DNA of 64,000 nt from Chitinophaga sp. HK235 (lineage in GTDB: Bacteria > Bacteroidota > Bacteroidia > Chitinophagales > Chitinophagaceae), in contig NZ_CP073766.1 in the NCBI RefSeq assembly GCF_018255755.1, positions 930,001 through 994,000 of the forward strand, in the 5' to 3' direction. Position 1 is the first letter of the stretch. Every line of letters begins with the position of its first letter. Under the pieces are notes generated by a model that worked only from the letters and a program-made list of their open reading frames with translations, made no database searches and was not told the origin of the DNA. Positions 9,303 to 17,752 of the stretch are shown here, one piece after another. The position numbers and the translations under genes were made by a program.

Positions 9303-9764
9303 ATGGAAACAAGAATAACCTTCGCTGACATCAATAAAGGCTTTATGGACGGACTGTTCAAAACTGGTAACTACCTCCGCCACTCAGAGCTCGACCGCAA
9401 ACTGATGGAGCTGATACACTACCGTATTTCCCAGATCAATGGTTGCGCCTATTGTCTGGACATGCATCACAAGGATGCTATTCATCTGGGAGAAACAGAG
9501 CAGCGCCTGCATTCGCTGCCAGCATGGCCGGAATGTCCGTATTATACTGAAGAAGAAAAGGCTGTACTGGCATATGCCGAAGCAGTAAACAGCGGTCATG
9601 TGAGCGATGAAGTGTTCAACAATCTGGCTGCTTTTTATTCCAAGGCAAAGATTGCAGACCTTACATTGTCAGTTGCTGCCATTGGCACCTGGAACAAGCT
9701 GAACAAGGCTTTCCGGACGGAGCCCGGCACTTACGAGATTGGACAACATGAGTCCCAGGACTAA
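9303..9764 (+). CDS. AhpD-like carboxymuconolactone decarboxylase-family protein
   Basis: 153 residues from the ATG at 9303; an in-frame TTG 54 bases upstream adds residues not typical of the family and is not preferred. The core CAYCLDMHH (C-x-x-C with a following histidine, about residues 44-52) is the redox site of AhpD-type alkylhydroperoxidases, and LTLSVAAIGTWNKLNKAF is the conserved last helix. Expected to reduce peroxides or act as a disulfide reductase in the cytoplasm. Divergently transcribed from the AraC-type regulator. The last three codons and the TAA stop lie inside a REP-like palindrome that starts at 9754, so the natural C-terminus appears to have been redefined by that repeat. 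Confidence 0.88.
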   Translation: METRITFADINKGFMDGLFKTGNYLRHSELDRKLMELIHYRISQINGCAYCLDMHHKDAIHLGETEQRLHSLPAWPECPYYTEEEKAVLAYAEAVNSGHVSDEVFNNLAAFYSKAKIADLTLSVAAIGTWNKLNKAFRTEPGTYEIGQHESQD

Positions 9765-9870
9765 AGTCCTGGGCTATATTTGGTGCTAAAGCCCGGGGTT
9801 ATAAAACTCCGGGCTTTAGATTTTGGCAATGCCCTGGCCCTCGAATTTAGCCCAGGACTTTAGTCCTGGG
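9754..9870. repeat. Paired REP-like palindromes (BIME-like)
   Basis: Three hairpins. The first (9754-9773, CCCAGGACTAAAGTCCTGGG) and the third (9851-9870) are exact reverse complements of each other, including three flanking bases. Between them lies an 11-bp stem, CTAAAGCCCGG (9786-9796) with CCGGGCTTTAG (9809-9819). Two outward palindromes in inverted orientation around a spacer is the layout of bacterial interspersed mosaic elements. The first copy contains the stop codon of the AhpD-like gene. Related copies lie at 49051-49195 and 57457-57476. Confidence 0.85.
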
Positions 9871-9940
9871 AAAATTGATTATATTTGTTGCTTCCCTATG
9901 TCAGTAAAGCTTTGCGGGGGCCACCAATATAATCAGTAGT

Positions 9941-11113
9941 ATGAATTATCACCTGATGATAGACGATAAGTTTATCAATGACTTTATTACAGATGCAGAA
10001 AAAGCCGCGCCGGGCAACAATATTTACATCATTGACCAGCACCTTGAACAGGCTGCCCATGTAAAGTCGCCACTGGCGAGGTTTGCGCCTTATCACACTC
10101 CTGCCTTTCAGGAGCTGGTAAAAGGCATTGGTGCCAACGATAAAGTTTTCATACACTGGTTATCCGAATCTGCGGTGGCATTCGTTCTTTCTTTACCAGA
10201 AGCTGTTCCGGCAGGTGTATGTTTCTGGGGCGGTGACATTGTGGAGATTCCTTTCTCCCGTTTCAAACGCACTATTTACGGACCTAAAACACTTAAGTAT
10301 TTTGAGCGGGAAGAAGAGCGGACCAAAGTGGAATGGAATCTTTTAAAACCAAAGCTGCTGTTTAAAACCTTCAAGAGACGTTATATAAAATATCCGAAAT
10401 CAGAACGTCATATTGCTACACAACGGGACAGGTTTTTCAGAAGGCTCAACTTTTTCCTGAACTGGAATGAGATTGATCACCAGTGGATACATCAACACTA
10501 TACCACCAATGTAACCCTGAAGTATTTCTTTTATAATGTGAATCCGCAGCCGGACAATAACGGGGTGGCTTATACGAAAAAAGAACCGGGAGTAACCACT
10601 ATCCTGCTGGGTAATTCCGCCACGTCCACCAACAACCATCTGGAAGCCCTGGAGGCACTGGCGAAGTTTAAAGACGAGCCTATCAAACTGGTGATTCCGC
10701 TGAATTATGGTAGCCGGCAATATGGTGATTGGGTAGAACAGAAGGCTGTGGCCATGTTTGGCCGGGAGAAGGTGAACGCCCTACGTGACTTTATGAATAG
10801 GGACGACTACTACCGTTTGCTGGACGAGGTAGATATTGCCTTTATGCCCCATTACCGTTCACAGGCCGTAGGCAATACCCTGGCTATGCTCTACAGGGGT
10901 AAAAAACTTTTCCTGCATCACAAGAGTTCTGTTTATCAGCTCTTCAAACGATATGATGTGAATGTTCACGATGTGGCCAATGTCCCCAACATGACCTTTG
11001 ATGCGTTTAAAACCGCGACCGCTCCGGAGGAAATAGCCAAAGACATTGTCCGTATGGAAACCATCTTTGACACCGGAAAAAAAATGCAGGTGTTGAAGGA
11101 ATTGTTATCATGA
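9941..11113 (+). CDS. WecF-like TDP-N-acetylfucosamine:lipid II glycosyltransferase family protein (GT56)
   Basis: 390 residues without a signal peptide. The sequence follows the GT56 family: VFIHWLSESAVAFVLSLP (about 68-85), the strongly conserved ILLGNSATSTNNHLEALEAL (about 222-241), VIPLNYGSRQYGDWVE (near 250), DFMNRDDYYRLLDEVDIAFMPH (near 285) and QAVGNTLAMLYRGKKLFL (near 307). In enterobacteria WecF adds 4-acetamido-4,6-dideoxygalactose to lipid-linked enterobacterial common antigen. In Bacteroidota the sugar and acceptor are unknown; a surface polysaccharide role is inferred. No other polysaccharide gene is adjacent. Its stop overlaps the convergent membrane-protein gene by six bases. 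Confidence 0.85.
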   Translation: MNYHLMIDDKFINDFITDAEKAAPGNNIYIIDQHLEQAAHVKSPLARFAPYHTPAFQELVKGIGANDKVFIHWLSESAVAFVLSLPEAVPAGVCFWGGDIVEIPFSRFKRTIYGPKTLKYFEREEERTKVEWNLLKPKLLFKTFKRRYIKYPKSERHIATQRDRFFRRLNFFLNWNEIDHQWIHQHYTTNVTLKYFFYNVNPQPDNNGVAYTKKEPGVTTILLGNSATSTNNHLEALEALAKFKDEPIKLVIPLNYGSRQYGDWVEQKAVAMFGREKVNALRDFMNRDDYYRLLDEVDIAFMPHYRSQAVGNTLAMLYRGKKLFLHHKSSVYQLFKRYDVNVHDVANVPNMTFDAFKTATAPEEIAKDIVRMETIFDTGKKMQVLKELLS

Positions 11114-11470
11114 TGCCGGTACAGCTTTCTTAAGCTGGGTAACATAATAACACAGTGCGCCGGAGAAATACGCCGCCACATCCAGCCAATCGCCCACATA
11201 ACGGGGAGAATAACGTGGCATGATCCACTCAAAGACTACAGACACATAAACTGCAATAAACAGTATGTATGCCAGCGGAAGCTGGTAGCTGCTGTCTTTT
11301 GCTATCCAGCGCTGTACTACCACCTGGCAGATCTGCGCCATGAGCGGTACGGCGATAAAGTCGGTCAGATGTCCGTTCACATACGGCAGTGGCTGACCAT
11401 ACCAGCGCGGCACATGTACAAGCAGCCAAAGTAAAGCACAGGCTACTCCCATGTAGAGCAACTTCTTCAT
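11108..11470 (-). CDS. Small multi-pass membrane protein
   Basis: About 120 residues from the ATG at 11470 (an alternative ATG four codons upstream overlaps the preceding gene). Four hydrophobic segments are visible: LLYMGVACALLWLLVHV, FIAVPLMAQICQVVVQRW, LPLAYILFIAVYVSVVFEWI and VAAYFSGALCYYVTQL. The polar stretch RYSPRYVGDWLDVAAY before the last helix recalls VanZ-like proteins, but the match is too weak to name a family. The start is one base after the stop of the 67-residue gene 11472-11675, which suggests translational coupling. Confidence 0.7.
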   Translation of the reverse strand: MKKLLYMGVACALLWLLVHVPRWYGQPLPYVNGHLTDFIAVPLMAQICQVVVQRWIAKDSSYQLPLAYILFIAVYVSVVFEWIMPRYSPRYVGDWLDVAAYFSGALCYYVTQLKKAVPAS

Positions 11471-11471
11471 A

Positions 11472-11675
11472 TTACAGTGCAAATGATATGGCTATTGCCA
11501 GCAGCGCAGTCACCACACCGGCTACCGCCAGGAAAGCCGCAAACCCAATCTGTTTCATCACTTTTACAGGGGCGGAGTCTTCCGGCTTAATCGGTATTAC
11601 GCTGTCTCTTAACCGTTGGATAAAAGATTTTTTGTCTTCTTTTTCTTCTTCGTTGTTCATGGTGTATTCGCTCAT
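11472..11675 (-). CDS. 67-residue single-pass membrane protein
   Basis: The N-terminal 40 residues are charged and acidic to basic (EEEKEDKKSFIQRLRDS), followed by one hydrophobic helix IGFAAFLAVAGVVTALLAIA ending at the C-terminus. It is co-directional and one base away from the membrane protein at 11108-11470, so the two are probably made together. A -7-like element sits 18 bases upstream. Function unknown; the orientation would leave the charged part in the cytoplasm. Confidence 0.7.
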   Translation of the reverse strand: MSEYTMNNEEEKEDKKSFIQRLRDSVIPIKPEDSAPVKVMKQIGFAAFLAVAGVVTALLAIAISFAL

Positions 11676-11692
11676 TGTTTTCTATTTTAGGC

Positions 11693-11700
11693 CAAATGTA
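11693..11700 (-). promoter_or_regulatory. Bacteroidota -7 element of the small membrane-protein pair
   Basis: TACATTTG on the minus strand, 17 bases before the ATG at 11675. A -33 TTG is not evident. Confidence 0.4.
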
Positions 11701-11735
11701 CTAATTTTTATTTAAATGATTGCACTAACTTTTAA

Positions 11736-11864
11736 ATGACAATTTTAAAAGATGTTTATTTGATCACCATGCTGACTATCAGCATCATCACGCTGGGTAC
11801 TGTGAGTTATCAGGCGATAAAAGCGGCTGTTGCCAATCCGGTTAAAAATCTGAAAGCGGAATAA
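11736..11864 (+). CDS. 42-residue membrane microprotein
   Basis: A short reading frame from ATG 11736 to TAA 11864. It encodes a charged start (MTILKDVY), one hydrophobic helix LITMLTISIITLGTVSYQAI and the basic tail AANPVKNLKAE-like end (AVANPVKNLKAE). It fills the interval between the divergent small membrane-protein pair and the convergent gene ending at 11865, leaving no gap to the latter. A near-match to the -7 element (TAACTTTT) ends two bases before the ATG, so a leaderless or very short-leader transcript is possible. Real coding status rests on fit and composition only. Confidence 0.5.
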   Translation: MTILKDVYLITMLTISIITLGTVSYQAIKAAVANPVKNLKAE

Positions 11865-12254
11865 TCACCCGGATGTGACCGGCACCAGATCTGTAGTATC
11901 AAATCCAAGCTCCTGCAGCCAGGTAATACCATCCGGCACATTCAGTAAGCTGGTGCCTGTCCATCCTTTTTTAAGACCCAGCAAAATCATTTCCCGGATG
12001 TATCGGGGATAGTTCATGTTAAGATAACAGTAGCCTTGTGTTTTGTAATTAAACAACATTACACCCATATTCAGGGGATTGCCGGTAATATATCCTTCTC
12101 TAACCAGAAACTCAATCACCAGTGGGTTTGACCGAGCGTGTTCGAGGAATACCCTGAGGATAAACCGGCTTAAATCCGGTCTTATCTGCTTTTGCAGGGT
12201 ACGATACAGATAGGTATTATTTTCGATGACTATTTTTCGAATCTTTTTTTTCAT
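11865..12254 (-). CDS. Conserved-looking hypothetical protein, 129 residues
   Basis: The ATG at 12254 (MKKKIRKIVIENNTYLY) is preferred over an upstream in-frame TTG. The protein is soluble, basic at its N-terminus, and contains ILRVFLEHARSNPLVIEFL and YIREMILLGLKKGWTGTSL as its main helical stretches. No catalytic motif is recognisable and I cannot name a family. It ends one base from the stop of the plus-strand microprotein. Upstream lie 183 bases to the next, divergent gene. Confidence 0.6.
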   Translation of the reverse strand: MKKKIRKIVIENNTYLYRTLQKQIRPDLSRFILRVFLEHARSNPLVIEFLVREGYITGNPLNMGVMLFNYKTQGYCYLNMNYPRYIREMILLGLKKGWTGTSLLNVPDGITWLQELGFDTTDLVPVTSG

Positions 12255-12437
12255 ACTGAAACAATCGGTGTGTAAGATAAAAATTCTACCCAAAACATTG
12301 ACTGCACACTGATTGCAGTCCGTCCCTCAGATAATGTAAGAAGTTTTAAATTTCACTTGACTATTATCAAAAAAAAGTTATTTTGCGCCCCGTTCCCGTA
12401 ACTGTTCACATGCATCTATCAACCTATAACCCAATGC

Positions 12438-14171
12438 ATGAAAAGGATTACTATCATTATTACACTGACCCTGTTATCCTCTTATCTGTTCGCCTACAAC
12501 TACGGAGAGCACAAGCTCATCGGAGATGCCGCCTTTCTGCGGTTTATCCAATCCATATCCAACAACAAGACCCTGCTGTTGCGCTATCTCGACGTACAGG
12601 ATGACGGGGAAGGCCATTATTATTTCGGAGGGCTATCGGGTAAAGACAGATGTCGTATATCCTACGGCGTATTAAACGGGCTTAGCGGCGACCATGAACG
12701 TAACCCGCTGATGCTGGAAGAACAGCTGCGATACAAGAGTTCTGTTATGGAACGGATCATTCTGCTGCATGAACAGTATATAAAAATGGGTTATACCGCT
12801 GCCCCGGATGGTAAGTTATCCAAACTTGACTTCAGTTATGCCTTGAAAGCAGCGGTCAATATGTCCCACTTTTATGAGTATCGCAAAGGCTTCAAGGAGC
12901 AGCTGCGTCATTTTGATAAAGCAGCTATCAAAAAATGTGAAAACCCTTCTCTGGTAGATAGCATCTTTAACAAACTGGGCAAGACCAATGCGGTCAATAT
13001 GTACGTCACGCTGCATGTACTGGCTATTGACCTGGCCGAACAGAGTGGGCTGATGAGCAAACAAGATCCGGCAGCTGCACAGGAACTATTCTTTTATGCC
13101 ATCCTGTTCAATGGTTTTGCGGACCATTTTCTGGAAGATGCGTTTTCTGCAGGCCACCTGGTAGTTAACAGGACTATATTCCAATCTGTTACCAACAACA
13201 AGTCCCTGCATGATTTTTATTCTGCCAACGGCACTACGGTAGTTAACCGGGAAGGTGAAATATGGCATGCCTATGGTGATGGTCAGTTCAACAATCCTCA
13301 CGACAAATGGAAAAAGGCTACTACGCTGCTGGATATACGTTATGCTACGTATACTCCCGAGGCTAACAGGATCATAGAAGCGGTGAACCTTTCGTTACAG
13401 GACCTGTCTGCCGCATTTGAGCGCGGCGCCGGAGATGTGGCTTTTACCCCTTTTCTGGTCAGTATTCCGGACGACCGCAACAAACAGCCGCTGTACCTGA
13501 TTTACCATATTCCCAGTCTGCAATGGGTACCCATCCCCTACCACTCCAACATGAACGAGCTTTTTGAAGATCCGACCACCATTACCGCTGCCATGCGGAA
13601 AGCCAATGAACCATTGCGCTACCGCGACTTTATCCGTAGCCGCGTAGGTAATTCACTGGTAGTAGGTGTCTTAGGTGGATTCTTCAGTGAACACTACCTC
13701 AGAGGACCTGAAATAAGGATCAACGCCGGTAATTTCAGCAAACGTTTTGATTATAACAGTGATGGCGGTAAAAGAGGAAAGCTGGACCGCTGGCTCGGCT
13801 ATACGGTGTGCGGCAGTTTTGCCAACCTCAAGGATGATAATTCAGAAAGACTCACCACCGCAGCACAACAGGTGAGAGCCGGCATCAAAGGGAATTTTGA
13901 CTACTGGGTGAGCAATAAACGATTTATCGGCATTTACAGTTATGTGGAAGCCGGTGCCCAGTTCACTTCCGGAGGCACTGCCTTTGTTTTTGTGCCGTCT
14001 GTGGGGCTGCAATGGTCATCGCTGGTAAATATCAACATACAATCGATGCAGAGCTGGGTACGTATACCACTGCAATATCTCATTCCACTCAAACTGCGCT
14101 ATGGCGTGGTGGTTTCTCCCCATGAACTACCAAGGTATTTTTCCTCCGTAGACATAGACATTCTGCTATAA
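12438..14171 (+). CDS. Exported protein with P1-nuclease / zinc phospholipase C-like domain
   Basis: 577 residues with a signal peptide (MKRITIIITLTLLSSYLFAYNYG). The mature N-terminus YGEHKLIGDAAF, the later GDHERNP (near 85), NMSHFYEY (near 140), and FADHFLEDAFSAGHL (near 236) provide the spaced His/Asp residues and the H-x-x-x-D-x-x-x-x-G-H pattern typical of the S1/P1 nuclease and zinc-dependent phospholipase C fold. The C-terminal part (about 410-577) is beta-rich and may be a barrel or sandwich, ending in SSVDIDILL with no T9SS sorting signal. A secreted or periplasmic hydrolase is inferred; the substrate, phospholipid or nucleic acid, cannot be chosen from the sequence. A weak hairpin terminator follows. 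Confidence 0.65.
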   Translation: MKRITIIITLTLLSSYLFAYNYGEHKLIGDAAFLRFIQSISNNKTLLLRYLDVQDDGEGHYYFGGLSGKDRCRISYGVLNGLSGDHERNPLMLEEQLRYKSSVMERIILLHEQYIKMGYTAAPDGKLSKLDFSYALKAAVNMSHFYEYRKGFKEQLRHFDKAAIKKCENPSLVDSIFNKLGKTNAVNMYVTLHVLAIDLAEQSGLMSKQDPAAAQELFFYAILFNGFADHFLEDAFSAGHLVVNRTIFQSVTNNKSLHDFYSANGTTVVNREGEIWHAYGDGQFNNPHDKWKKATTLLDIRYATYTPEANRIIEAVNLSLQDLSAAFERGAGDVAFTPFLVSIPDDRNKQPLYLIYHIPSLQWVPIPYHSNMNELFEDPTTITAAMRKANEPLRYRDFIRSRVGNSLVVGVLGGFFSEHYLRGPEIRINAGNFSKRFDYNSDGGKRGKLDRWLGYTVCGSFANLKDDNSERLTTAAQQVRAGIKGNFDYWVSNKRFIGIYSYVEAGAQFTSGGTAFVFVPSVGLQWSSLVNINIQSMQSWVRIPLQYLIPLKLRYGVVVSPHELPRYFSSVDIDILL

Positions 14172-14177
14172 GTAATT

Positions 14178-14205
14178 GCCGGGAGCTGGTCAGCCAGCTT
14201 CCGGC
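14178..14205 (+). terminator. Hairpin after the P1-nuclease-like gene
   Basis: GCCGGGAGCTGG pairs with CCAGCTTCCGGC (one G-T wobble) around TCAG, six bases past the stop. The following tract GATATTCTTG is only partly T-rich. Confidence 0.4.
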
Positions 14206-14327
14206 GATATTCTTGTGCCTCCCGTAGCAAGGTCTTTTCCGGATCTATCTCATCATTTTCAAACCGGTTATGGCCCCTGGTAAATCACTCAGGCATGTAT
14301 TTTTAGCACATTTCTTAATTTGCAGTC

Positions 14328-15176
14328 ATGAGACTAGCTATTTTTGCGGATATCCATGGAAAGATTCTATTGCCTTTTAAACTCGCAGACCTATATCAGC
14401 AGCAGACTGGCAGGAAAATAGATTTTATATTACAGTGCGGCGATATTGGCGCCTACCCCAGTTTGGACAACCTCGACAAAGCCACCCTCAAACATGCGCA
14501 GCAGGACCGTGACGAACTTGGGTTTCATGACTATTTCACCCATGTAAACCCTGCCATACAAACCTATCTCAACAAACTGAATATAGACATGATCTGCGTA
14601 CGGGGTAATCATGAAGACCACGACTACCTCGACCAGCTTGAAAAAGAAAACGGACAGCTGTCCCGTTTTCCAATTGATGTTTACAAACGGGTGTTTGTAT
14701 GCAGGTCAGGTGTAAGACAGGAGTTGCGGAAAGGTGATGAAGTACTGCATCTTGTTGGGATCGGCCGTATCGGTGACCAGAAAGGGAGAACAGACAAACG
14801 TTTTATACAGGAATATGAAAAGAAGGAAATCAGGAAACTGCTGAAAACCAATCAGCATTTTGATGTACTGATTACCCACGACAAAGATGACAGCAATGAG
14901 CGGGGATATGGCATGGCAGCCATCCGGGAGGTGCTGGACAATGTAATCTTCCGTTATCACTTCTACGGACATACGGGAGAACCATTCAGGCAGGAAACAG
15001 ACTACAACGGCATTACCCAATCCGTTAAAATCAGCGAGCTGGAGTACGGCCACAGCGGCATCCTGCCTGAAGGGTCTATGATTATCCTTGAAAAAAAAGG
15101 AGAAAATGACTTTCAGCTGGAGGTGGCGTCACAACAATTCACTAACCAGCTGACCCGGTTCAACTGGAAAGACTGA
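14328..15176 (+). CDS. Calcineurin-like metallophosphoesterase
   Basis: 282 residues, cytoplasmic. The five metal-binding blocks are present in order: FADIHGK (residues 6-12), QCGDIGAYP (near 42), VRGNHEDHDYL (near 92), LITHDKDD (near 187) and FYGHTGEP (near 216). This makes a complete di-metal site. The substrate is not evident; the family includes phosphodiesterases and serine/threonine phosphatases. Its stop codon is immediately followed by the stop of the convergent beta-barrel gene, with no base between them. Confidence 0.88.
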   Translation: MRLAIFADIHGKILLPFKLADLYQQQTGRKIDFILQCGDIGAYPSLDNLDKATLKHAQQDRDELGFHDYFTHVNPAIQTYLNKLNIDMICVRGNHEDHDYLDQLEKENGQLSRFPIDVYKRVFVCRSGVRQELRKGDEVLHLVGIGRIGDQKGRTDKRFIQEYEKKEIRKLLKTNQHFDVLITHDKDDSNERGYGMAAIREVLDNVIFRYHFYGHTGEPFRQETDYNGITQSVKISELEYGHSGILPEGSMIILEKKGENDFQLEVASQQFTNQLTRFNWKD

Positions 15177-15860
15177 TCAGATATCCAGTCGAAGCCCAAA
15201 TGCAAGGCTCAGGTGCGACAGGTTTTCTTTATGTTCGCCCTCCAGGTTTACGCGCACCCTGCTGTTACCGTCTTCACGGGTATAGCTTTTCAGGTCTCCG
15301 ACGATAAGGTCAAGCTGGCCGCCGGCAAACAGTTTGCGGGTTAACCGGACATCGTAGCCCATGCCAATGCCCATACCAACAGTTGCACCATTCAATATCA
15401 CCTTGTTGCGGTATACCCAGCCATTGTCATGAAACCCCAGATACCCAACAGAGAAATTGATGTATACGTACTGTGTTCTGGAGGCGTTAAATGACTGTAC
15501 ACTAAAGGTTGGCGCGATGAAATTAATGGAGATATTATCCATCACATTGGTCCTCATATTACTGCCCTCCACGACCACCGGAATTACAGCGCTCCGGGAA
15601 GACTGAAAACGGACATACTTAATGCCTGTGCCAAATGAATAATTAAAATAATAGGTTGCATCTGCCCCCACATTAAAACCCGATTTAAGCCGCTGCATAT
15701 AACTTCTGGCTTCTCCGTTAATATCGGAAGCTACTTTGCCCAGGCGGTAGCTATAACCACCATTAATGGCAAACCTGAAGTAAGGCACATAGTTTCTTTT
15801 TTGCGCATAGCTGCCCATAGCTATTACGCTCATAATAGCCATAAGGGACAATTTCTTCAT
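15177..15860 (-). CDS. Outer-membrane beta-barrel protein
   Basis: 227 residues with a clear signal peptide (MKKLSLMAIMSVIAMGSYAQ). The mature protein is made of alternating amphipathic strands with glycine turns, for example FAINGGYSYRLGKVAS, FNVGADATYYFNYSFGTGIK and MGIGMGYDVRLTRKLFAG, and ends in LSLAFGLRLDI, a strand-like terminus with a hydrophobic last residue typical of barrels. This resembles the PorT-like or OmpA-barrel group of Bacteroidota. No binding role can be read. Abuts the metallophosphoesterase gene tail to tail. Confidence 0.8.
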   Translation of the reverse strand: MKKLSLMAIMSVIAMGSYAQKRNYVPYFRFAINGGYSYRLGKVASDINGEARSYMQRLKSGFNVGADATYYFNYSFGTGIKYVRFQSSRSAVIPVVVEGSNMRTNVMDNISINFIAPTFSVQSFNASRTQYVYINFSVGYLGFHDNGWVYRNKVILNGATVGMGIGMGYDVRLTRKLFAGGQLDLIVGDLKSYTREDGNSRVRVNLEGEHKENLSHLSLAFGLRLDI

Positions 15861-16047
15861 GGAATGATAGATTAAATGTATTAGTTGACAATTTGCTCTT
15901 GTACAGTCTTATTTTAAAGCACAGATGATACAGGGACACTGTTTTAAAAAACGATAATAGTAATAATAGCTGAGATATCCGCGCATTTAACGATCAGGAT
16001 AACCAGCAGGTTGGATGGTAAAGGAAGGGATATGATGGATAACTGTT

Positions 16048-16551
16048 TTATTGACGGAGATAAGCGGCCAGCTTGCCGAATGTAGCGTTGAAGCCCTGTT
16101 GCATGCTACGGTTGATATTCAGGAAAGAGGCCATTTCTTCCGGTTCAGGGTCTACTGGTTGTCCGGTGAGGGTCAGCACAGTATGGCCGTTTTCCTCCCT
16201 GAATTCCAGTCGGTAAAAAATTTCCAGCGGAAAAGGTATTTCAAAGGGAGGCTTCACAACCCTGGCCTGGTCATCCGCAAAAGCATTGGTAAATTCCAGC
16301 AGGTCGCATGGCTGGATGGTGCGGTACAGGAAGCGGCCATAGGCTACTTCGTCGTTACTGAATTCCATCCTGAAATGGAAAATACCACCAGGCCTGAAAT
16401 CCAGGCTCACCACACTGTTTTTGCTCTCTACAGGTCCCCACCATTGATTCAGGGCATCTGCATTACTGAAGGCATTAAACACCAGCTCTTTCGGAGCTTT
16501 AAACGTGTGTACCAGGCTGAAGTGGGCCGGCATGTCTGTGGTATGGCTCAT
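16048..16551 (-). CDS. SRPBCC / AHSA1-family protein
   Basis: 167 residues. The AHSA1 hallmark appears as VHTFKAPKELVFNAFSNADALNQWWGP split over residues 14-40, followed by LDFRPGGIFHFRM (about 50-62) and the C-terminal helix with MQQGFNATFGKLAAYL. These START-like proteins bind small hydrophobic ligands; in many genomes they sit beside an ArsR-type repressor, which is absent here. Single gene with about 190 bases downstream and 320 upstream free of genes. Confidence 0.85.
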   Translation of the reverse strand: MSHTTDMPAHFSLVHTFKAPKELVFNAFSNADALNQWWGPVESKNSVVSLDFRPGGIFHFRMEFSNDEVAYGRFLYRTIQPCDLLEFTNAFADDQARVVKPPFEIPFPLEIFYRLEFREENGHTVLTLTGQPVDPEPEEMASFLNINRSMQQGFNATFGKLAAYLRQ

Positions 16552-16873
16552 TGTGTAGTTTTTTTATCCCTTTGTACTTTTTGAAGATAGTTGTCCAGGG
16601 GGGTACTTGCAATATAAATGCAAGCACTTCCCTGCGCAAATTTTATTTTGTAAAAAAAGCTGTATTTTCATCTCACTAAACCAATAGTTCGCCATCCTGC
16701 TAAAGTGGAGCAATGGCAACCCGTTAACCTGGAAATTAAAGCACCATGGCATTAACCATTCTGAAAAGCCGCACTGCCACCCCATTTATTACTGGCAGGG
16801 CACCTGATTCTACCCAAAGGGCATTTCATGCATTTATGTATGATAATATTATCTGTAAAAACCAACGCTGCAG
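16552..16873. other. Gene-free interval upstream of the effector cassette
   Basis: 322 bases between divergent genes. No credible ORF, palindrome or full promoter was found. Start signals for the SRPBCC gene and the 16874 operon must lie here. Confidence 0.4.
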
Positions 16874-17752
16874 ATGATGTCATCTTTACTATTAACCAAT
16901 ACAGACCTTCGCCTGAAAGAGGAATTCCGGCGCAGTTACCGTTTTACGATGGCTGGCTATACGAGAATACACGAACAGACCACTGAAAACGAGTTTACCC
17001 GCGAGCTGGACATGGAATACGCTCCTGCGGCCGATCCTTCCGGTTTATCTTTCTGTTCGTTTAGCGTTCACCGTGAGAAAATGTTGCTGGACCACCGCTC
17101 CTCTCATCTGGAATACATCATCCAGGCCGTGAGCAGTGTTACGCAGGAAGTACACTTTCACCTCCAGGAAACTACGGGCACGGTTACACTTGCCAACTGG
17201 AACGATATCCGGAACAGATGGACTGCCGTAAAGGAGAAGCTGTGGAACGACTACAAAGGCACAGAGATACAGCGGTTTACCGAAGGTTATGATAACAGGA
17301 TGCAGAACAAACAGGCCCTCACCGCCTCATTGCTGCAGTACAATCTATATGGTCTGTTCATGAACCGCATTCATATCCGGTACGGCTATACGGGGCAACA
17401 AACCGAAAACAGGGACATCGTCCCGCTTTTTGGCAATACCGCCCTGCCAGTACAGGAACTGAGGACCGTCAAAAATACCGCAGAAGGTATCAAGGTAGAC
17501 ATCGGCGGCAACATCGACGAAAACAGGCTGGACACCACGGCCATCGGACACTTCGCCTACCACGACCTGTCACTGGCTGAAAATGAGGATACAGACCTGC
17601 TACTACAGCGGTATTCCGGCCATTACAACCTGGAGCACGACACCTGCATCTTACAAAAGGCCCTCCTGCAATACAATATTGTCATCGGAGATGCCTGGCA
17701 GCGCAAATGCAGATTTCATATTAACACCATTGAACCATCATACAATGCCTAA
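16874..17752 (+). CDS. First gene of DUF4280 effector cassette, unknown function
   Basis: 292 residues, no signal peptide and no membrane segment. Visible features are an N-terminal helical part (TDLRLKEEFRRSYRFTMAGY), a central stretch VSSVTQEVHFHLQETTGTV and several aromatic-rich segments such as ALLQYNIVIGDAW near the end. I recognise no catalytic motif. Its stop overlaps the start of the DUF4280 gene by eight bases (ATGCCTAA), so the two are translationally coupled. Position directly before a PAAR-like protein suggests an adaptor or loading chaperone for the effector, but that is inference from context only. Confidence 0.7.
   Translation: MMSSLLLTNTDLRLKEEFRRSYRFTMAGYTRIHEQTTENEFTRELDMEYAPAADPSGLSFCSFSVHREKMLLDHRSSHLEYIIQAVSSVTQEVHFHLQETTGTVTLANWNDIRNRWTAVKEKLWNDYKGTEIQRFTEGYDNRMQNKQALTASLLQYNLYGLFMNRIHIRYGYTGQQTENRDIVPLFGNTALPVQELRTVKNTAEGIKVDIGGNIDENRLDTTAIGHFAYHDLSLAENEDTDLLLQRYSGHYNLEHDTCILQKALLQYNIVIGDAWQRKCRFHINTIEPSYNA

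Noticed and set aside
9754..9870. Possible CRISPR-like array
   Set aside because: Only two outer palindromes in inverted orientation with one different palindrome between them; no regular direct repeats or spacers.
16564..16785. Open frame on the minus strand in the gap before the effector cassette
   Set aside because: Composition (many Trp and Cys, no hydrophobic or charged pattern) looks like noise; no family resemblance.
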